A stretch of 64,000 nucleotides of DNA from Symbiodinium natans (GCA_905221605.1 CAJNDS010000103.1:126001-190000); one strand, 5' to 3'. Shown: positions 12,701 to 24,700, numbered from the stretch's first letter. The notes: generated from the sequence alone by a model not told the origin. Translations and numbers: made by a program.

Positions 12701-14360
12701 TTACTCAAGGGTAAAGATCGGCAATCATTGCTGGAGAACTATTGCGGCTAATTAGGAGGTTTCGGTTTTCCCACCCGTGACGTTGGCCCGGGTTGTTACA
12801 GTGTAAACAGGGTTGCGCTTCTTGTGCCCAACTGACGCGTCCACAGATGTCTACAGTGTCTACAAGGCATTTAGGATTTCATGGTTCTGTCCATATCCAA
12901 TGTAAAGTATTCTGTCGGTGGAGTGGCTTGTCAACAGAACAGGACGCCCTTCTAAATGCACAGTGAACTATGCTTGTTTTCCAGCGAGTCGCTGGCCGGT
13001 AGGGCTTCAGACCCTTGGACTAACCCCCCCCCATGTCTGACCGTGAGCGTTGAATCTGAGCTTGAAACCCGGCAGCGCCATTGTGCGTTGAGCATCCTCA
13101 AAGAGTCCTCAAGGTTCCTCAACGAAAGTACTTGAAGCAACATGCAGCAAATAGAAGTACAAAGAGAATGTAATGTAGCAGTCCAATACGGTAGCTGCCA
13201 GTAGGCCGTTGATTTGCCTCGCCCGTCCCAAGGCCGATCAGCCACCAGGCTGGGATCTCCCGAAGTGTAGGCTCTGCACGTGTCAGCCTTGCCGCTGATC
13301 AGCTTAGCCGATCGGTCGCTATGGGCGCAGCTGCAGCAGCAGGATTGCAAGTAGACCCTTATATAGCGTTTTGCAGCCTAGCTTCCTTCGAGGTTCACGT
13401 CAAAGTTGGGGGGGCTCAAAGTTTGGGGGGGGGGGGGGGGGGGGTTTGGAGCAGTCCCCCTGTCCAGGGCTCCGTGCATTCCCGCGTGTCGTACCCTGGG
13501 CAGGCAGGATGTTCTACCGATGTTCAGCACCCCTGCTGTTGCACAAGAGGTGCCTTTGACTTGACTTTGCAGGCCCTGGGCTCGAACCCGTCTCTACCCC
13601 CGACGCTCCACTACTTGCAGGCCGCACCACCGTGCCATGACTCAATAAGTCGGTGCACTTTTTTTTGTTTTCTTTTTTCTTTTGCAGCTCGGGTGGAACT
13701 CTGGCCCTCTGGCCCGTCTTGCTCTGCAGAGCTGAAATTCCAAGAGCGGTCCTGACAAGTGAATAGCATATCGGTTTGAGCCAGTGGCGCTAGAGCAGGG
13801 CTGGCTCGAAAAGTTTTTGGCGGCCTTTCTGCGGCGATGCTGTATCCGTCACCATGACTTGATGTTACCCCGGGCATCCAAGGCAGGCGAGGTCACCGTG
13901 AGAGGACATTTGTCCCTCAAGGCGGATCAAGAGCCAGCGCAGTCGCCAAAGATGACGACCTCGACCGCCGCTCGCAGCCAGATACCTCAAGAATTCAGGT
14001 GCATGTGCCAAAGTACAACTTCGCGTGCTCCTGCACGTGCTATCTTGCCGCTTTGCGCAGTGTTCAAACGCGCACGTGAATGTATGAATGTAAGATGTGT
14101 TAGGGGAGCCAACAACAGCTCCTAGCAATGCAGCAAGCCAATAAAGCAAGACAACTACCGCCGGTGTATTAAGAGCCTGAGCTATTTGAGCTCATCTGTG
14201 CTGTGTGGCGCGTAGAAGGGCATTGATCTCAGCAGTGGGTCATGGTCTTACCCCTTCGCTACGGCACAGAGTTGTACACACTCTTACACTCGCCGCTCGC
14301 CCCACGAGCGAAGCTCTCTAGAAGAGAGAGTGAACATGCTTTTAATAATAGCACTAGGCA
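9740..14360. other. Gene-poor region between the satellites and the signal-peptide ORF
   Basis: No recognised family on either strand. Simple-sequence elements include a C-run at 10473-10481, a G-run at 11206-11215, (GT)n at 12211-12227 and a long G-run at 13425-13445. The G/T-rich segment at about 11165-11270 resembles, in opposite orientation, the segment at 19440-19580. Confidence 0.5.
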
Positions 14361-14364
14361 CTAG

Positions 14365-14730
14365 ATGGCGCAGACGAAGTTTCACTTCTTGTTGGTGGTT
14401 GGGTTGCTGCCTGCTTCGTTGTCGCTGGTATTTGGAAGTTGTCGTGTGATGCCTGATACAACTTGGCAAGCAAAGTTGGTACAGTATGTTTCATCCTGCA
14501 GCATTTCGCGCAGTGGGCTGGTGTGTCGGATGTTGCGACTCCAAGTCTTAGCAGCGGTTTGTTTTGGTCAGCCCGCTGCCGCCGCTGTTCTATCGGCAAT
14601 AGTATGTGCTGCCTTTGGACAGCTGCCGTCAACTGCCACAAGGTGCTTTGCAATGCCTGCGTCAGACGATGAGAGCTTTCTGCCAAGGCGAAAAGTTCCA
14701 GGTTGCTGCGAAGTTGCTGTCCCGATGTGA
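14365..14730 (+). CDS. Hypothetical ORF with signal-peptide-like start
   Basis: The ATG at 14365 opens a 121-codon frame. Its first ~24 residues (MAQTKFHFLLVVGLLPASLS and onward) look like a classical secretory signal: a short basic start, then a long hydrophobic core. The rest matches nothing known. It sits 1.7 kb upstream of the first recognised exon of GH16-B, so the start could be a leader exon of that secreted or membrane enzyme; that link is inference. A competing open frame of similar quality lies on the minus strand (14354-14932), so it may not be coding as drawn. Confidence 0.25.
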   Translation: MAQTKFHFLLVVGLLPASLSLVFGSCRVMPDTTWQAKLVQYVSSCSISRSGLVCRMLRLQVLAAVCFGQPAAAAVLSAIVCAAFGQLPSTATRCFAMPASDDESFLPRRKVPGCCEVAVPM

Positions 14731-14967
14731 TGTAGCAGTCGTTGCAATCGGCGGACAGGGACACGCAACACTCGGCCACAAACCTACCTGGAACAAGAAG
14801 TTTCTTCTCCGACATGAGGCCTTGCCACGCATGAGCCATTAGCCGAAGTTTAGGCTCATAATTTGGCAAAGTCCAAATTAAGTGCAACGGAGGGATGCAT
14901 TGCGCTTCAAGATCAATGCTGGCAGGCACCAAGCTTTGCAGTGCGAACTCCAGGCACTACTGGCAGG

Positions 14968-15084
14968 CACTACTACGACTACGAGTACGACAACTACAAC
15001 AACTCCTAGAAACTACTACTACTACTACTACTCCTACTACTACTATTACTACTACGACTACTACTACTACTACTACTACTACTG

Positions 15085-15159
<75 letters not shown>

Positions 15160-15254
15160 TCTACTACGACGACAACGACTACGACTACGACTATGACTAC
15201 GACTACGACTACGACTATGACAACTACAACAACTCCTACAAACTACTACTACTC

Positions 15255-15293
<39 letters not shown>

Positions 15294-15305
15294 CTACTAC
15301 TACTA

Positions 15306-15349
<44 letters not shown>

Positions 15350-15471
15350 AGTAGTAGTACTACTACTACTGCTACTACTACGACAACTACAACAACTCCT
15401 ACAAACTACTACTACTACTAGTCGTAGTAGTCGTAGTAGTAGTAGCAGCAGCAGCAGCAGTAGTAGTAGTG

Positions 15472-15547
<76 letters not shown>

Positions 15548-15565
15548 GAGTAGTAGTAGTAGGAG

Positions 15566-15653
<88 letters not shown>

Positions 15654-15772
15654 GCTACTGCTACTGCTACTGCTACTGCTACTGCTACTGCTACTGCTAC
15701 TGCTACTGCTGCTGCTGCTGCTGCTACTGCTACTGCTACTGCTGCAGCTGCTGCTACTACTGCTACTACTTG
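14968..15772. repeat. Large triplet repeat (ACT)n with an internal inverted (AGT)n block
   Basis: About 800 bases of trinucleotide repeat. On the plus strand it reads ACT/CTA from about 14968 to 15417, with GAC/CTG interruptions. It switches to AGT/GTA at about 15418-15566, then returns to ACT/ACTGCT to 15772. The middle block can pair with either flank, giving perfect or near-perfect arms of over 80 bases. Frames through it code for poly-Thr, poly-Ser, poly-Leu or poly-Tyr and are not genes. It lies about 285 bases before the first recognised exon of GH16-B. Confidence 0.95.
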
Positions 15773-16057
15773 TATACCGTGGGCTGATGAGGAATGACGT
15801 CACTTCTAGATTCAAATTCAGGTTCGGAACGGTTCAACCCTCAAGCGCTTCCAAGTAGCTTTCACGCTACATCACGCTGCGCGACGCTGCGCTACGCTGC
15901 GCCCGAAACCCCTCATCACGCCCTGCAGTCGCCATCACGCTTGCGACATGCTGGCGGTCGGCGCGGGGAACCTTGCTCTCGCTGGGGACTCGGACCTGAG
16001 TGTGTGCTGGCCATACGCTCGCAGCTCCATGGCTCTCCTTCTTTCCCATGTCTCCAG

Positions 16058-19000
16058 GTACAAAAAGATGCAGTCGCTGATGGGTCGGGATTTCTTTAGC
16101 AACTTCAATTTCTATACGGGTGCCGACCCGACCCACGGCACCGTGGGGGCCTCGGGTCTGCCTCCTCGTAATACAAGCGTGATTGGTGCTCTCACAAGAA
16201 TGAAGATTTTGAGGTGGAGTTCATTGACGAAGCCACAGCCTGGAACGAGAAACTCCTCTCCAGCTCTGGTGCTGCTTGGGCCTGTTAGAGTCCATGCCTT
16301 GTGCATCTTTGTGCTTTGTGTGGGGCGTGCTCCCAACTATGCTCTCATGCTCTCTTTGCGGCGAACAGAGAGACAACCATGCATGTTTTTCTCCAAGCAG
16401 GCTTCTTTGTTTAGCGCTACGCGACCCGCCTCGGCCGGGGCCTGCCCAGTGGCGAGGCAACCCAAACCGGAGGAAGGGCTGTTAGGCTTCCGCTCTGTGA
16501 GAGGATTGGTGCGATCGTTCCCTTTTGGGGAACCTGTTGCAACACGCAGGCTCATGTACAGAAAAGACCCGGCACCCCCACATGTGGGAGTGATAACACA
16601 AGCAAGCAGGGACAAGTGGGTTTGGGTGGAGGAATCGGTTCCTCAGTCCACGGGCTCACAGTGCAGTCGCGCTCAGTTGCCCAGATTCAGAGACAGCGCC
16701 GAGTATCTAGTGCCAAAAACCTCGCATGGGGAAACCAAAGTGCGCCCTTGTGTTTTCTGTTTGCAGTTCATGCTCCGGGATCTAGTGCACCTATTCGGTC
16801 CAGGGCTGGAATGACGAAAAGAGCAGCTGTCTCACCATGTCTGTATCTCTCTGTGCGTGTCTGTCTCTGTCTTTCTCTGCGTCTCCCCTTCTGATGCTGC
16901 CGTTGGCCTCTGAAATCGCTACCAGATTGGTTTTAGAGGTTTATGGCCAGTGAAGTTGCGATAACTATACTGGTCTCACCCCAGCCGCCGAGTCACACGT
17001 TCTCATCCGAAGCGACAACACGACGGTGCTGCCAGAGGGCCAAGGCCGGAAGGCCTTGAGGATTGAGTCGAAGCAAAGCGCCTCGGCATGCCTTTGCTTG
17101 GCGCCTCGTGCTTTTGCCGGGCTTTTGGACTTCTGGGTTGGGCTTCCCACATGAAAGGATACAACGGCGGCCTGTTTGTGATAGAGATGGATCATGTCCC
17201 GACTGGCTGTGGCTCTTGGCCGGCTTTTTGGATGTTCGGAGCTGCTTGGAAGCATTGTTCGGGGGAGGAGCCGCATCGTCTTCCGAGTATTTGGCAAACG
17301 CCGAAGGAAGAAGCAATGCTTTAATGGGACATGGTGTTGAGTCTGTCCGCTGTGTACACTTAGAAGCCGAACAGGGCCAAGCAAGACAATGTGAGTGTTT
17401 CTTGATCGTACTTGTGTACTATACCCCATCCTGGGCACACCACCGCATGTGCTGCACAGCTTTTATTTAGAGGTCCCTCACGTCCCGTGCCCATACCCAT
17501 ATCAATGCCCCACATTGCCCCACCACATTCTATCACAGTAACTGTAACTTATTGGGGTGCAGAGGTGCAGCGTGGACGAGGGGAGGTGCAGTGCTTGATT
17601 GAAGGAAGATCCTAATCTGCTGCTTGAAGCGAGCACGCTCGTCTGAAGGATGATGCGCAGCATCATTGGCCCCGCTGGGGTGAGTTCGACATTTGGGAGA
17701 CCATCCACATGCAAAACTATGCATCTTGGACCGGCTCTGTGCGTCTGCGCGGGTGTGTGTGGGTGCGTGGGAGCGTGGGTGCGTGAGAGTGGAGAGAGCG
17801 AGAGTGTGAGAGTGTGAGAGTGTGAGAGTGTGAGAGTGTGTGTGTGTGTGAGAGAGTGTGTGTGTGTGTGTGAGAGAGTGTGTGTGTGTGTGTGAGAGTG
17901 TGTGTGTGAGAGTGTGTGTGTGAGAGAGTGTGTGTGAGAGTGTGTGTGTGAGAGAGTGTGTGAGAGAGAGAGAGAGTGTGTGTGTGTGTGTGTGTGTGTA
18001 CGTGCGTGCATGCTTTTTGTGCTGAGGAATAGCCAAATCGCCAAATGTCGACACCTCAACTGTGCCCAGGCAACTACAACTCTGCACACACGGAAGGACT
18101 GCGATCAGTGCCTGGCTGCAGCTGAGCGCGGCGTTGTAGGTCCTGGGTCGAACGGTCGAACCTGGCTTCCCTGGTGTGGTGCATGTTGCACCCCCTTGAC
18201 ACATGTCTGAGTCAGTGAGAAGGTCTTTAAACGTGACTTACTTCACACATCTTCACATTTTGAGGCGAGCCGTGAATGAAGGCATCGACTTTGAAGGCCA
18301 GGGCTGGGCCGTCGGCACTGAAAGCAACAAGGCCAAGAACTGCTTTGCCGCTTGCACACAACTCAACAGATCTCAACTGTGAACTCACAAGACCATGACA
18401 TTCACTGATAGTTCGCTGATGGCGGATTCCGCGGATGATTCGGACGACTGGCAATGCTCACGGATCCAAGAATCTAAGGTCCATGCGGATGCCGAGTACG
18501 ACAACCAGGGCTGTGGGCAGAAACTCCAGGATGGATCTGCTGGTCCGAAGTTCAACAGCCAAGGAGGCGCCTTGGTTTTTTCTTTCGCTCCAAAGCTGAG
18601 GGAAATCCAAGCTGTACCTGCAGGTGGCATCTTCGTTGCGGAATGGGATCCGGTGGCAGCTTGACTGCGTGGAGACAGGAGGGTAGGTGGTCTTCCTTCT
18701 GGTCAGGCTCTTGGCTTTGGAGAGCCGTTGCACGGACACGCCGATGGCCGGGCTCAAGGCACCTCCGTTTCAGTGCCGAGACCTGTGACCGCTCCACCCC
18801 ATCTACCTTGAAAGTGCCGTGCGAGCCTCCCATCCGTCCCATCCTCCCTTCTCTTTTACTCACGTGCGCGCGTGCGCGGCCTGCAACAAAGAAAGCACCT
18901 CAAGCGAGCAGAATACAAGCAGAGTAGGTGTGAGACAGCGAAAGCTGCATGCAAGTGGGGTTTCAAGTATCAAGATATGGAAGAGCTCCAACAGGCCTAC

Positions 19001-21025
19001 GAGTCTGCCCTAGCACATCGGCAGGGAGGGTTTCGTCATTTTCTCGCCTGGAGGGCTTGCATGTAGCACGTGGACACATGGCTGATTTCAAGCTGGACGA
19101 AGGCATGGACGAACACAAATTGGGGAGCCTGCATGTGGACGCGTGACTACTTCAACCTGGATGAATGCATGGTGGACTCAAGCCGAGTGAACACGAATTT
19201 GGCCCACTGCATGGAATGACACGCAGTGGATTATTTGGGGTACTATGTGCATGAAACAGGTGATGATGGTGATCAGGTTTGCTGGGCTTCTCTGCAGCGT
19301 GTTGAGTCAAGGAGGTCTGTGGGTGGCAGATTTGTCCCCACACATGCATGACAGGGCCTGGAGCGATGGCGCGCAACTGTATTGGTGCGTGGAGCAGAAT
19401 CCACTTCCGTTTTTTTGCATTGACAGCTGCAGCAGCAATTTCCTTTGCCCTCTTATTAATCCCCGCCCCTAATTAAACCCCCCCACCCCTGATATCAAAT
19501 AACCCTCTTATAGTTATATTAGAGTATATGGGGAGGGGGGGTATTTCATATCAGAGGGTAGGGGATTACTATGTGACATTAGACTCTCATCTCTCGTCTG
19601 TTGCAAAGCCGGAGAAGTGGGTCAGTCTCTAACAGATGTGGCTGCCTTCCCCTGACGCCCATGCCCTGGGAATCAGTACTGCCTGCAAAGATCAGCTGAT
19701 GATTGAGTACTAACCGAGCACTGAGAGAGGTTTGGGCCTTGGGTGTATGGTCAGTTCTGGTGGGATTCCCGGGAGTAGTGGGTGGACCTCCTCAGTTGCT
19801 ACAGCTGAAGGAGCATGTTGAAGCGCAAGGCACACGTGATATCACGTCACGTGGGAGCTCTCAGGTGAACAAGCGCCTTCGGACTTGGTTCTTCCCGAAG
19901 ACCAGCAAGGAGAAATACCTGGTCAGCACCGGGTAGCCCGACTCAGCTGGTTCCCTTAAACCTTCAACGTCAGCACAACAGGAGTATAATGAGCTCACCG
20001 TTGAGAGCCGTGACACTCTCGACCCGGATGTTTTTGGCATGCCGAACTCCTTCTTCACGCTGAACGAGAAGTGGCCACGCACTCAGCTGACAAACCCCTC
20101 AGGCTTTTGGATCTTTCAGCCATTCGCAAAGCAGCATGCGTGTGCCTCAGCAAGAGGTGCTCATCCGGACATTTCCACAACATGAGGATGGCCTCTTGGC
20201 GTTCCTGAGGGCCCGCCCATGTGTAGGTAGGTTTCTGCCTCGAGCTTTCCGTTCAGAATCTGCAAATTACTTCTGTAAAGACGGCCGCGACATGCCACGA
20301 CCCAGTCTCTGCAAGGGTGGCGGCGCGAAAGCTTGGCCACGCCTGTGCCCGGTAATAAGCCCAACAGGCTGCAATGGCTCCTATCCGAGGTGTTCGATGT
20401 TACGTTCTGCGGCACCCTGCCTGAGAGAGCATAGCCAGAGTACAGCAGTGCCATGCAGGTATATGCAGGTGCTGTCCAAGTCTTGTGAAAGGCATGAGGC
20501 AGCAACGTTTTATCACCAAGCTGTCAAGCTAAGGTGACTATGCAGGGGGCACGTTCCAGTCAAGCTGTCCTGGAGTTCAGATGTCCTGCGAGGAGTATGT
20601 GCGCACGAGGCCAAACGCGTTCAGCAACTTTGATCGCACTTGGTCCTGGACGGCTGGTGCCGCCACGTCTTTATGCTCGACTTGTGTCGAGGTGAGACTT
20701 TCTGGAGCATCCGGCGACTGGCTGCATGGTTGCAATTAAGGGTTCGGTCAGGCAAGAGGTAGCCCATGACACTCTTACTCTTCCGACCTTGCGAGGCATG
20801 CCGAATAAGGTGGAAGGCATTTGAGGCCTTGCTTCGCCCTTAGGGCCTAAGGGCCAAGTATGTCAGACCCAGACATCGACCTGGGGCTTTTGGGTTCTTG
20901 AGTGAATGGAGGTCCAAGGACGTGCCGGTTGCAGTTCTCTCGGCTCCAGATTGCATGAGACTGCCTTGGCTCGAAGCTCAGGATGTCTACCAGAGCGATG
21001 AAGCCGCACCCCCACTGCCACCAGG
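16058..21025 (+). CDS. GH16-B: second GH16 beta-glucanase-like gene, tandem paralogue of GH16-A
   Basis: Same family and order as GH16-A. Exons: 16058-16142, 16214-16262, 16985-17077, 17158-17240, 17649-17720, about 18200-18378, 18479-18563, 18624-18652, 19865-19921, 19982-20067, 20157-20190, 20390-20426, 20546-20635, 20692-20720, 20982 to about 21023. All except the sixth join in phase. Landmarks are FYTGADPTHGT, VEFIDEATAWN, RKALRIESK, GYNGGLFVIEMDHVP, WPAFWMFG, the catalytic GEFDIWE, YDNQGCGQ, FVAEWDP, RTWFFP, SFFTLNEKW, VFDVTFCG, EEYVRTRPNAF and TFWSIRRL-DVYQ. Catalytic residues are intact. The exon near 18200-18378 (EGQGWAVGTESNKAKNCF) is clear by homology, but its ends are not. Donors are mostly GC or GA. 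One intron (17721 to about 18200) carries the GTGTGAGAG microsatellite. The 5' end is missing. Confidence 0.82.
17742..18003. repeat. (GTGTGAGAG)n-type microsatellite inside a GH16-B intron
   Basis: Mixed runs of TG and GA dinucleotides, about 260 bases, lying between the GH16-B exon ending at 17720 and the next exon near 18200. Open frames on the minus strand code for His/Thr/Ser/Leu repeats and are not genes. Confidence 0.9.
19440..19580. repeat. C/G-tract element with long imperfect inverted repeat
   Basis: The arm at about 19484-19504 (ACCCCTGATATCAAATAACC, continuing) is nearly complementary to the stretch at about 19540-19560, with about 35 bases between them. The element lies in a GH16-B intron (18653-19864). 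A related C/G-tract sequence lies in the opposite orientation at about 11165-11270. The family is unknown to me; a small non-autonomous element is possible. Confidence 0.4.
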
Positions 21026-21528
21026 GTTTTGAGTTGGAAGTATGTAGGAAGGTCGGGCCGCAGATTCCTTGGCGGTTGCCAGTGCCATCCACTTCAGACG
21101 GCGTGCACATGATGTCCAGTTTTCAAAGAATATCTTCAATTGCATGAACATGTACAATGCACACACCCAAGCCTTGTGAGTCATGTCTGGTTCGTTTTCC
21201 CAGTGGCGCCCACCTAGCCTCAAGTTTCATAGCGCTCCAGCTTGTTCCCGAGCTGCCAGATAAACAGAATCACTTTAGCTGGCGGCCTCCAGCCATTGAA
21301 GCACGCGACACGATCACAGAAAACACAAATACTGTCAACCTCCTTTCAAGTGAATGTCGACATTGCAAAAACACGTTTTAGTTATGCGGGGGGGGGGGGG
21401 GGCGGGGGCGCCTTTCGAGGCCACAGCTCTCTGGGCACTTGAACACCCAGGTCCATCACCTGTGCGACTCCGGCTGCACACAGGAAAGCGGGATTTGGAA
21501 GCAAAACTTCTCTCTGCCGCTTGCTGAG

Positions 21529-21709
21529 GTTTGCAATTCTGGGGGCCCTGGCAGCGGCAGCTTTGCTTGGGGTTGTCTTGTACTACTACTGCAGCCGCCA
21601 GCGCATGGTTGCAATCGGGCAAGCAGCCTGGACGAGACTGGTGGGTAGCTGGGAAAGTAGCTATCGAACATCGTGGAGGGGGTGGAGAGAGGTAGTCATC
21701 AAGTTCTAG
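21529..21709 (+). CDS. GH16-B probable last exon: membrane segment and short tail
   Basis: After acceptor GCTGAG, the frame reads a strongly hydrophobic helix (FAILGALAAAALLGVVLYYY), then CSRQRMV and a ~35-residue tail rich in Trp and Arg, ending in TAG at 21707-21709. GH16-A has the counterpart at 6600-6711. The shared order (GH16 domain, DVYQ exon, hydrophobic exon) suggests both enzymes are membrane-anchored by the C terminus. The linker between about 21025 and 21529 is unresolved. Confidence 0.5.
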
Positions 21710-24700
21710 ACAGAGGCCAAAGCGAGAGAAATGAAGGGCACCGACGTCGTTCTTCTCGCACACCGGTGAGGATTGTTGAGGGCTGCCTCCTAGGGCCAAG
21801 GGTTTGTGCCAAGTGGACCGGAACCGAATCTGGTATACAACCGCCATGAAGATGCCTGCCGCGGAGAGGTGCCCAAAATCGTCTCTCAGGTTTGTTGCTA
21901 CTGAAAGACGTGCCACCCCACCCACCAGTTCTTGCTGAAGTTGTGGGGCTGAAGTCTCGACATCTCATGTGCAACATCTTACAGTTGGGGCGAATCTGCA
22001 CATGATTTCGCCTGCGCAATTTGCCGATCAGACGCCTTGCGTACGGGTGCAGGTTGGCAAGCGCAAAAAGAGAGTGTAGAGTGAGTGTAGACAGCATGGA
22101 CAGTGTAGACAGTCCTGTTGTTTCACCGTGGACCCAGGCCCTCACGGCGCCCGTCAAAGCAGACGGCAAGCTCCAGCTGCCTCTGCAGGCAAGAATATGC
22201 AGATTTCCCAGTAACATCAGTCTAGTGATGTTTCGAGGCCTGTGCTGTTTTGGCCAGGGGCTACTGTCGAAGTCGTTGGGACGGTGGCAGTTTGATTCGA
22301 GTCGCCTTTGCCTTGCCACAGGCCACGAGAACAGGTGCGGGAGCATTGGTCACAAGCACCTGGGCTTCACTGCTGCCAAGACTGCCGCTAATTGTCAATG
22401 ACCGGCAAACGTCCAGCGTACTTGCACAAAGAGAATGCTTCCAGCGTGGGCAGCTCATGCTGACGCACGGCCGAGCAACGAGTCAAGCTGACACACACAC
22501 ACACACACATATGCACGCAAGCTGCGTAAGTCGAGCCATTCACTCTCCTGGAGCAAAAGAGCAAATGAGCCACCTTCCCAAGGACAATCACATAGGGTAG
22601 GGACCAGTCCTTTGCCTCAAGTGCTGGCAGGCCCCAGTTCTCGCCGAGCGACTCGGCTTGCCAACTTCCTTACCAGTCCAATCAAGCACCGCCACGGTAC
22701 AGTCTTCGCCCATAGCAGTTGAAGAAACATCTGATAGTTTAGCTGGCAGCTCTGTGGGCTTCTTTGATGGTGTGGGAGCCGTGTTGCGACAGCGCAAGCT
22801 GGTGCAAGAGGCGAACAGGCAGAGTTTGCCGAGCCTTCGCATTGCATCCGAGGAGGTATTCATCGCATCCGAAGATAGCTCTGGCAGAGCACATGCAGCA
22901 AGGCCGGGGGAAGTGGAGCCAGCACCACCAGGCCTGGCCCTCAAGTCTGGTGCTCGTGCCGTTAGACCACCTAAGTTCGGGTGCACTGTGTTCGCCAGGT
23001 TTGTCCTTGCGTCGCCTTTGGCTATTGCGGCGAACTCAGCAAGAGCCAGCGTGAGCTTTCACGTTCTTTGTTGCGATGACGCGAGCAGTGTAAACGAGAA
23101 GCGCAAGAATTCCTTGTCTAGCCCTGCTCACAAACCTTGCTGAGCAAGGTTTTGCTGCGCCAGCGATTCTACTCTTCCTCCCAACCAGGCCGGAACGGCA
23201 GGGTTGTAAGTAATTGTAAAGGTCTGAACGGAGGGTTTTGGTCACTCCTACGTCGCTTCGCTCTGAAGAAGCTGCTCATTCAGGCAAGGATCGTGCCACA
23301 ACTTCAGCTGCCAGCAGCTCTAGGAAGCCCGCACAGACGCATCTGGAAAGATAATGTCTTCCGCGGGCTGTGAGAGGTTGAGTGTAGCTCCGAAGTTGAT
23401 GAACTCCACTTTTCTATGTTTGGAACTGCCGGTCGTCCGCTCCAGCTTTCAGGCAATGCCTGGCGCCCTCCAAGATTTCATCTTCATTGCTATGCCATTT
23501 CGCGTTTTAACATGCTGCCCACCCCCGGCCGAGTATCCCTGGGTTGTTCACGCCCAGAATCCTGCAGAGAATGTGTGTGTGTGTGTGTGTGTCTTTGTCG
23601 GGTTTGCCGTAGTGCAAGTTGCATGGCTCCGGACTTTGCATACGAGTTTCCGACGAGATATGCGGGGTTCGCCGGCAACAGGCTTGAACAACAAAAACAC
23701 CTTATAAAGACTCAAGACTATTTAGCGACCCCTGAATCCTAAAATGCACTTCTTTTTAGAGAAGCGTTTTTCGGTGACGACCCGACGGCAGCGTTTTGGC
23801 CTCGAGCGGTGGGTGGTGTAGCGGCCCCTTCTGAGCGTAATTGCATGTCAAACGCGATCGCCAATGGCGAGAGCTCACGCTTTGTGCTTGTGCGACGGGC
23901 CACGATCAAACAAGACTGCCCTTCTTTTGCAGGAAGTTCGTTTGAGCAGAAGCGCGTGCAGCGCTGCAGAGCACACATGTCAAACAGGACCGGTGTAAAT
24001 CTCTCATTGGGGCGAGAGCTCGCACTTTGAGCACAAACGGTCGATGGTTCACACATGTCAAACAGGATCTTGCCAAAATGTTTGTCTTTGGGGGTTCAAA
24101 CTTTGGGCACCAGGACGGGGTAAATGTCTTGAATGCCTTGTTTTGCCGAATCGCACTTTGGACACGCGATGGCACAGAGAGCACACGTGCAAAACAGGAT
24201 TGGGGTAAGTCTCTTCAGGGTGGGGGTGATTGTTGTTGTTTGATACTTGTCATGTTTAATCTTTTTTCGTTATCATACTGCAGTATGTTCTTACTTTATA
24301 TGGCTGCTTTTCTTGATGTGTTGTCTACGTATTGCTCTGCTGGTTATAGATTGGGCGCTGGCATACTCAGACACCCAGACTGTCCGACTGTCTGACTGCC
24401 TGCGTCTCTGAGAATCAGGGTACTCACGCACTCGATAATCGGACTCTCAAAGCCGGCACCAGAACAGCGTTGGGGCCTCTCCTTGAGTTTCGTGAAATGA
24501 ACGGATCCATCCTGAGCCAAATGCCGGCTCACATACATGTCACCGGGCTTTGGTTCAGCCTCAGAAACGCACTTGATGAATGGCTTCTAAGATAGCAATG
24601 ATTGTCTAAGTCTCAGTGTCTGGCTGTTTTCACTTTGCACGCTCTGTCAATTTTCCGTGTTTCATAGTTGCCATTACTGTCTTCAATCTTTCACAAACAC

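Noticed and set aside
13560-13600. A tRNA T-arm-like stretch (GGGTTCGAGCCC on the minus strand)
   Set aside because: The stem does not pair properly and no D-arm, anticodon arm or acceptor stem can be placed around it.
14882-15858. ORFs of up to 300 codons of poly-Thr, poly-Leu, poly-Ser or poly-Tyr
   Set aside because: They are translations of the triplet microsatellite.
15948-16814. A 288-codon open frame over the start of GH16-B
   Set aside because: Only 16058-16142 within it matches GH16 in this frame. The next GH16 segment (16214-16262) is in another frame, so the long ORF is an accident of reading through introns.
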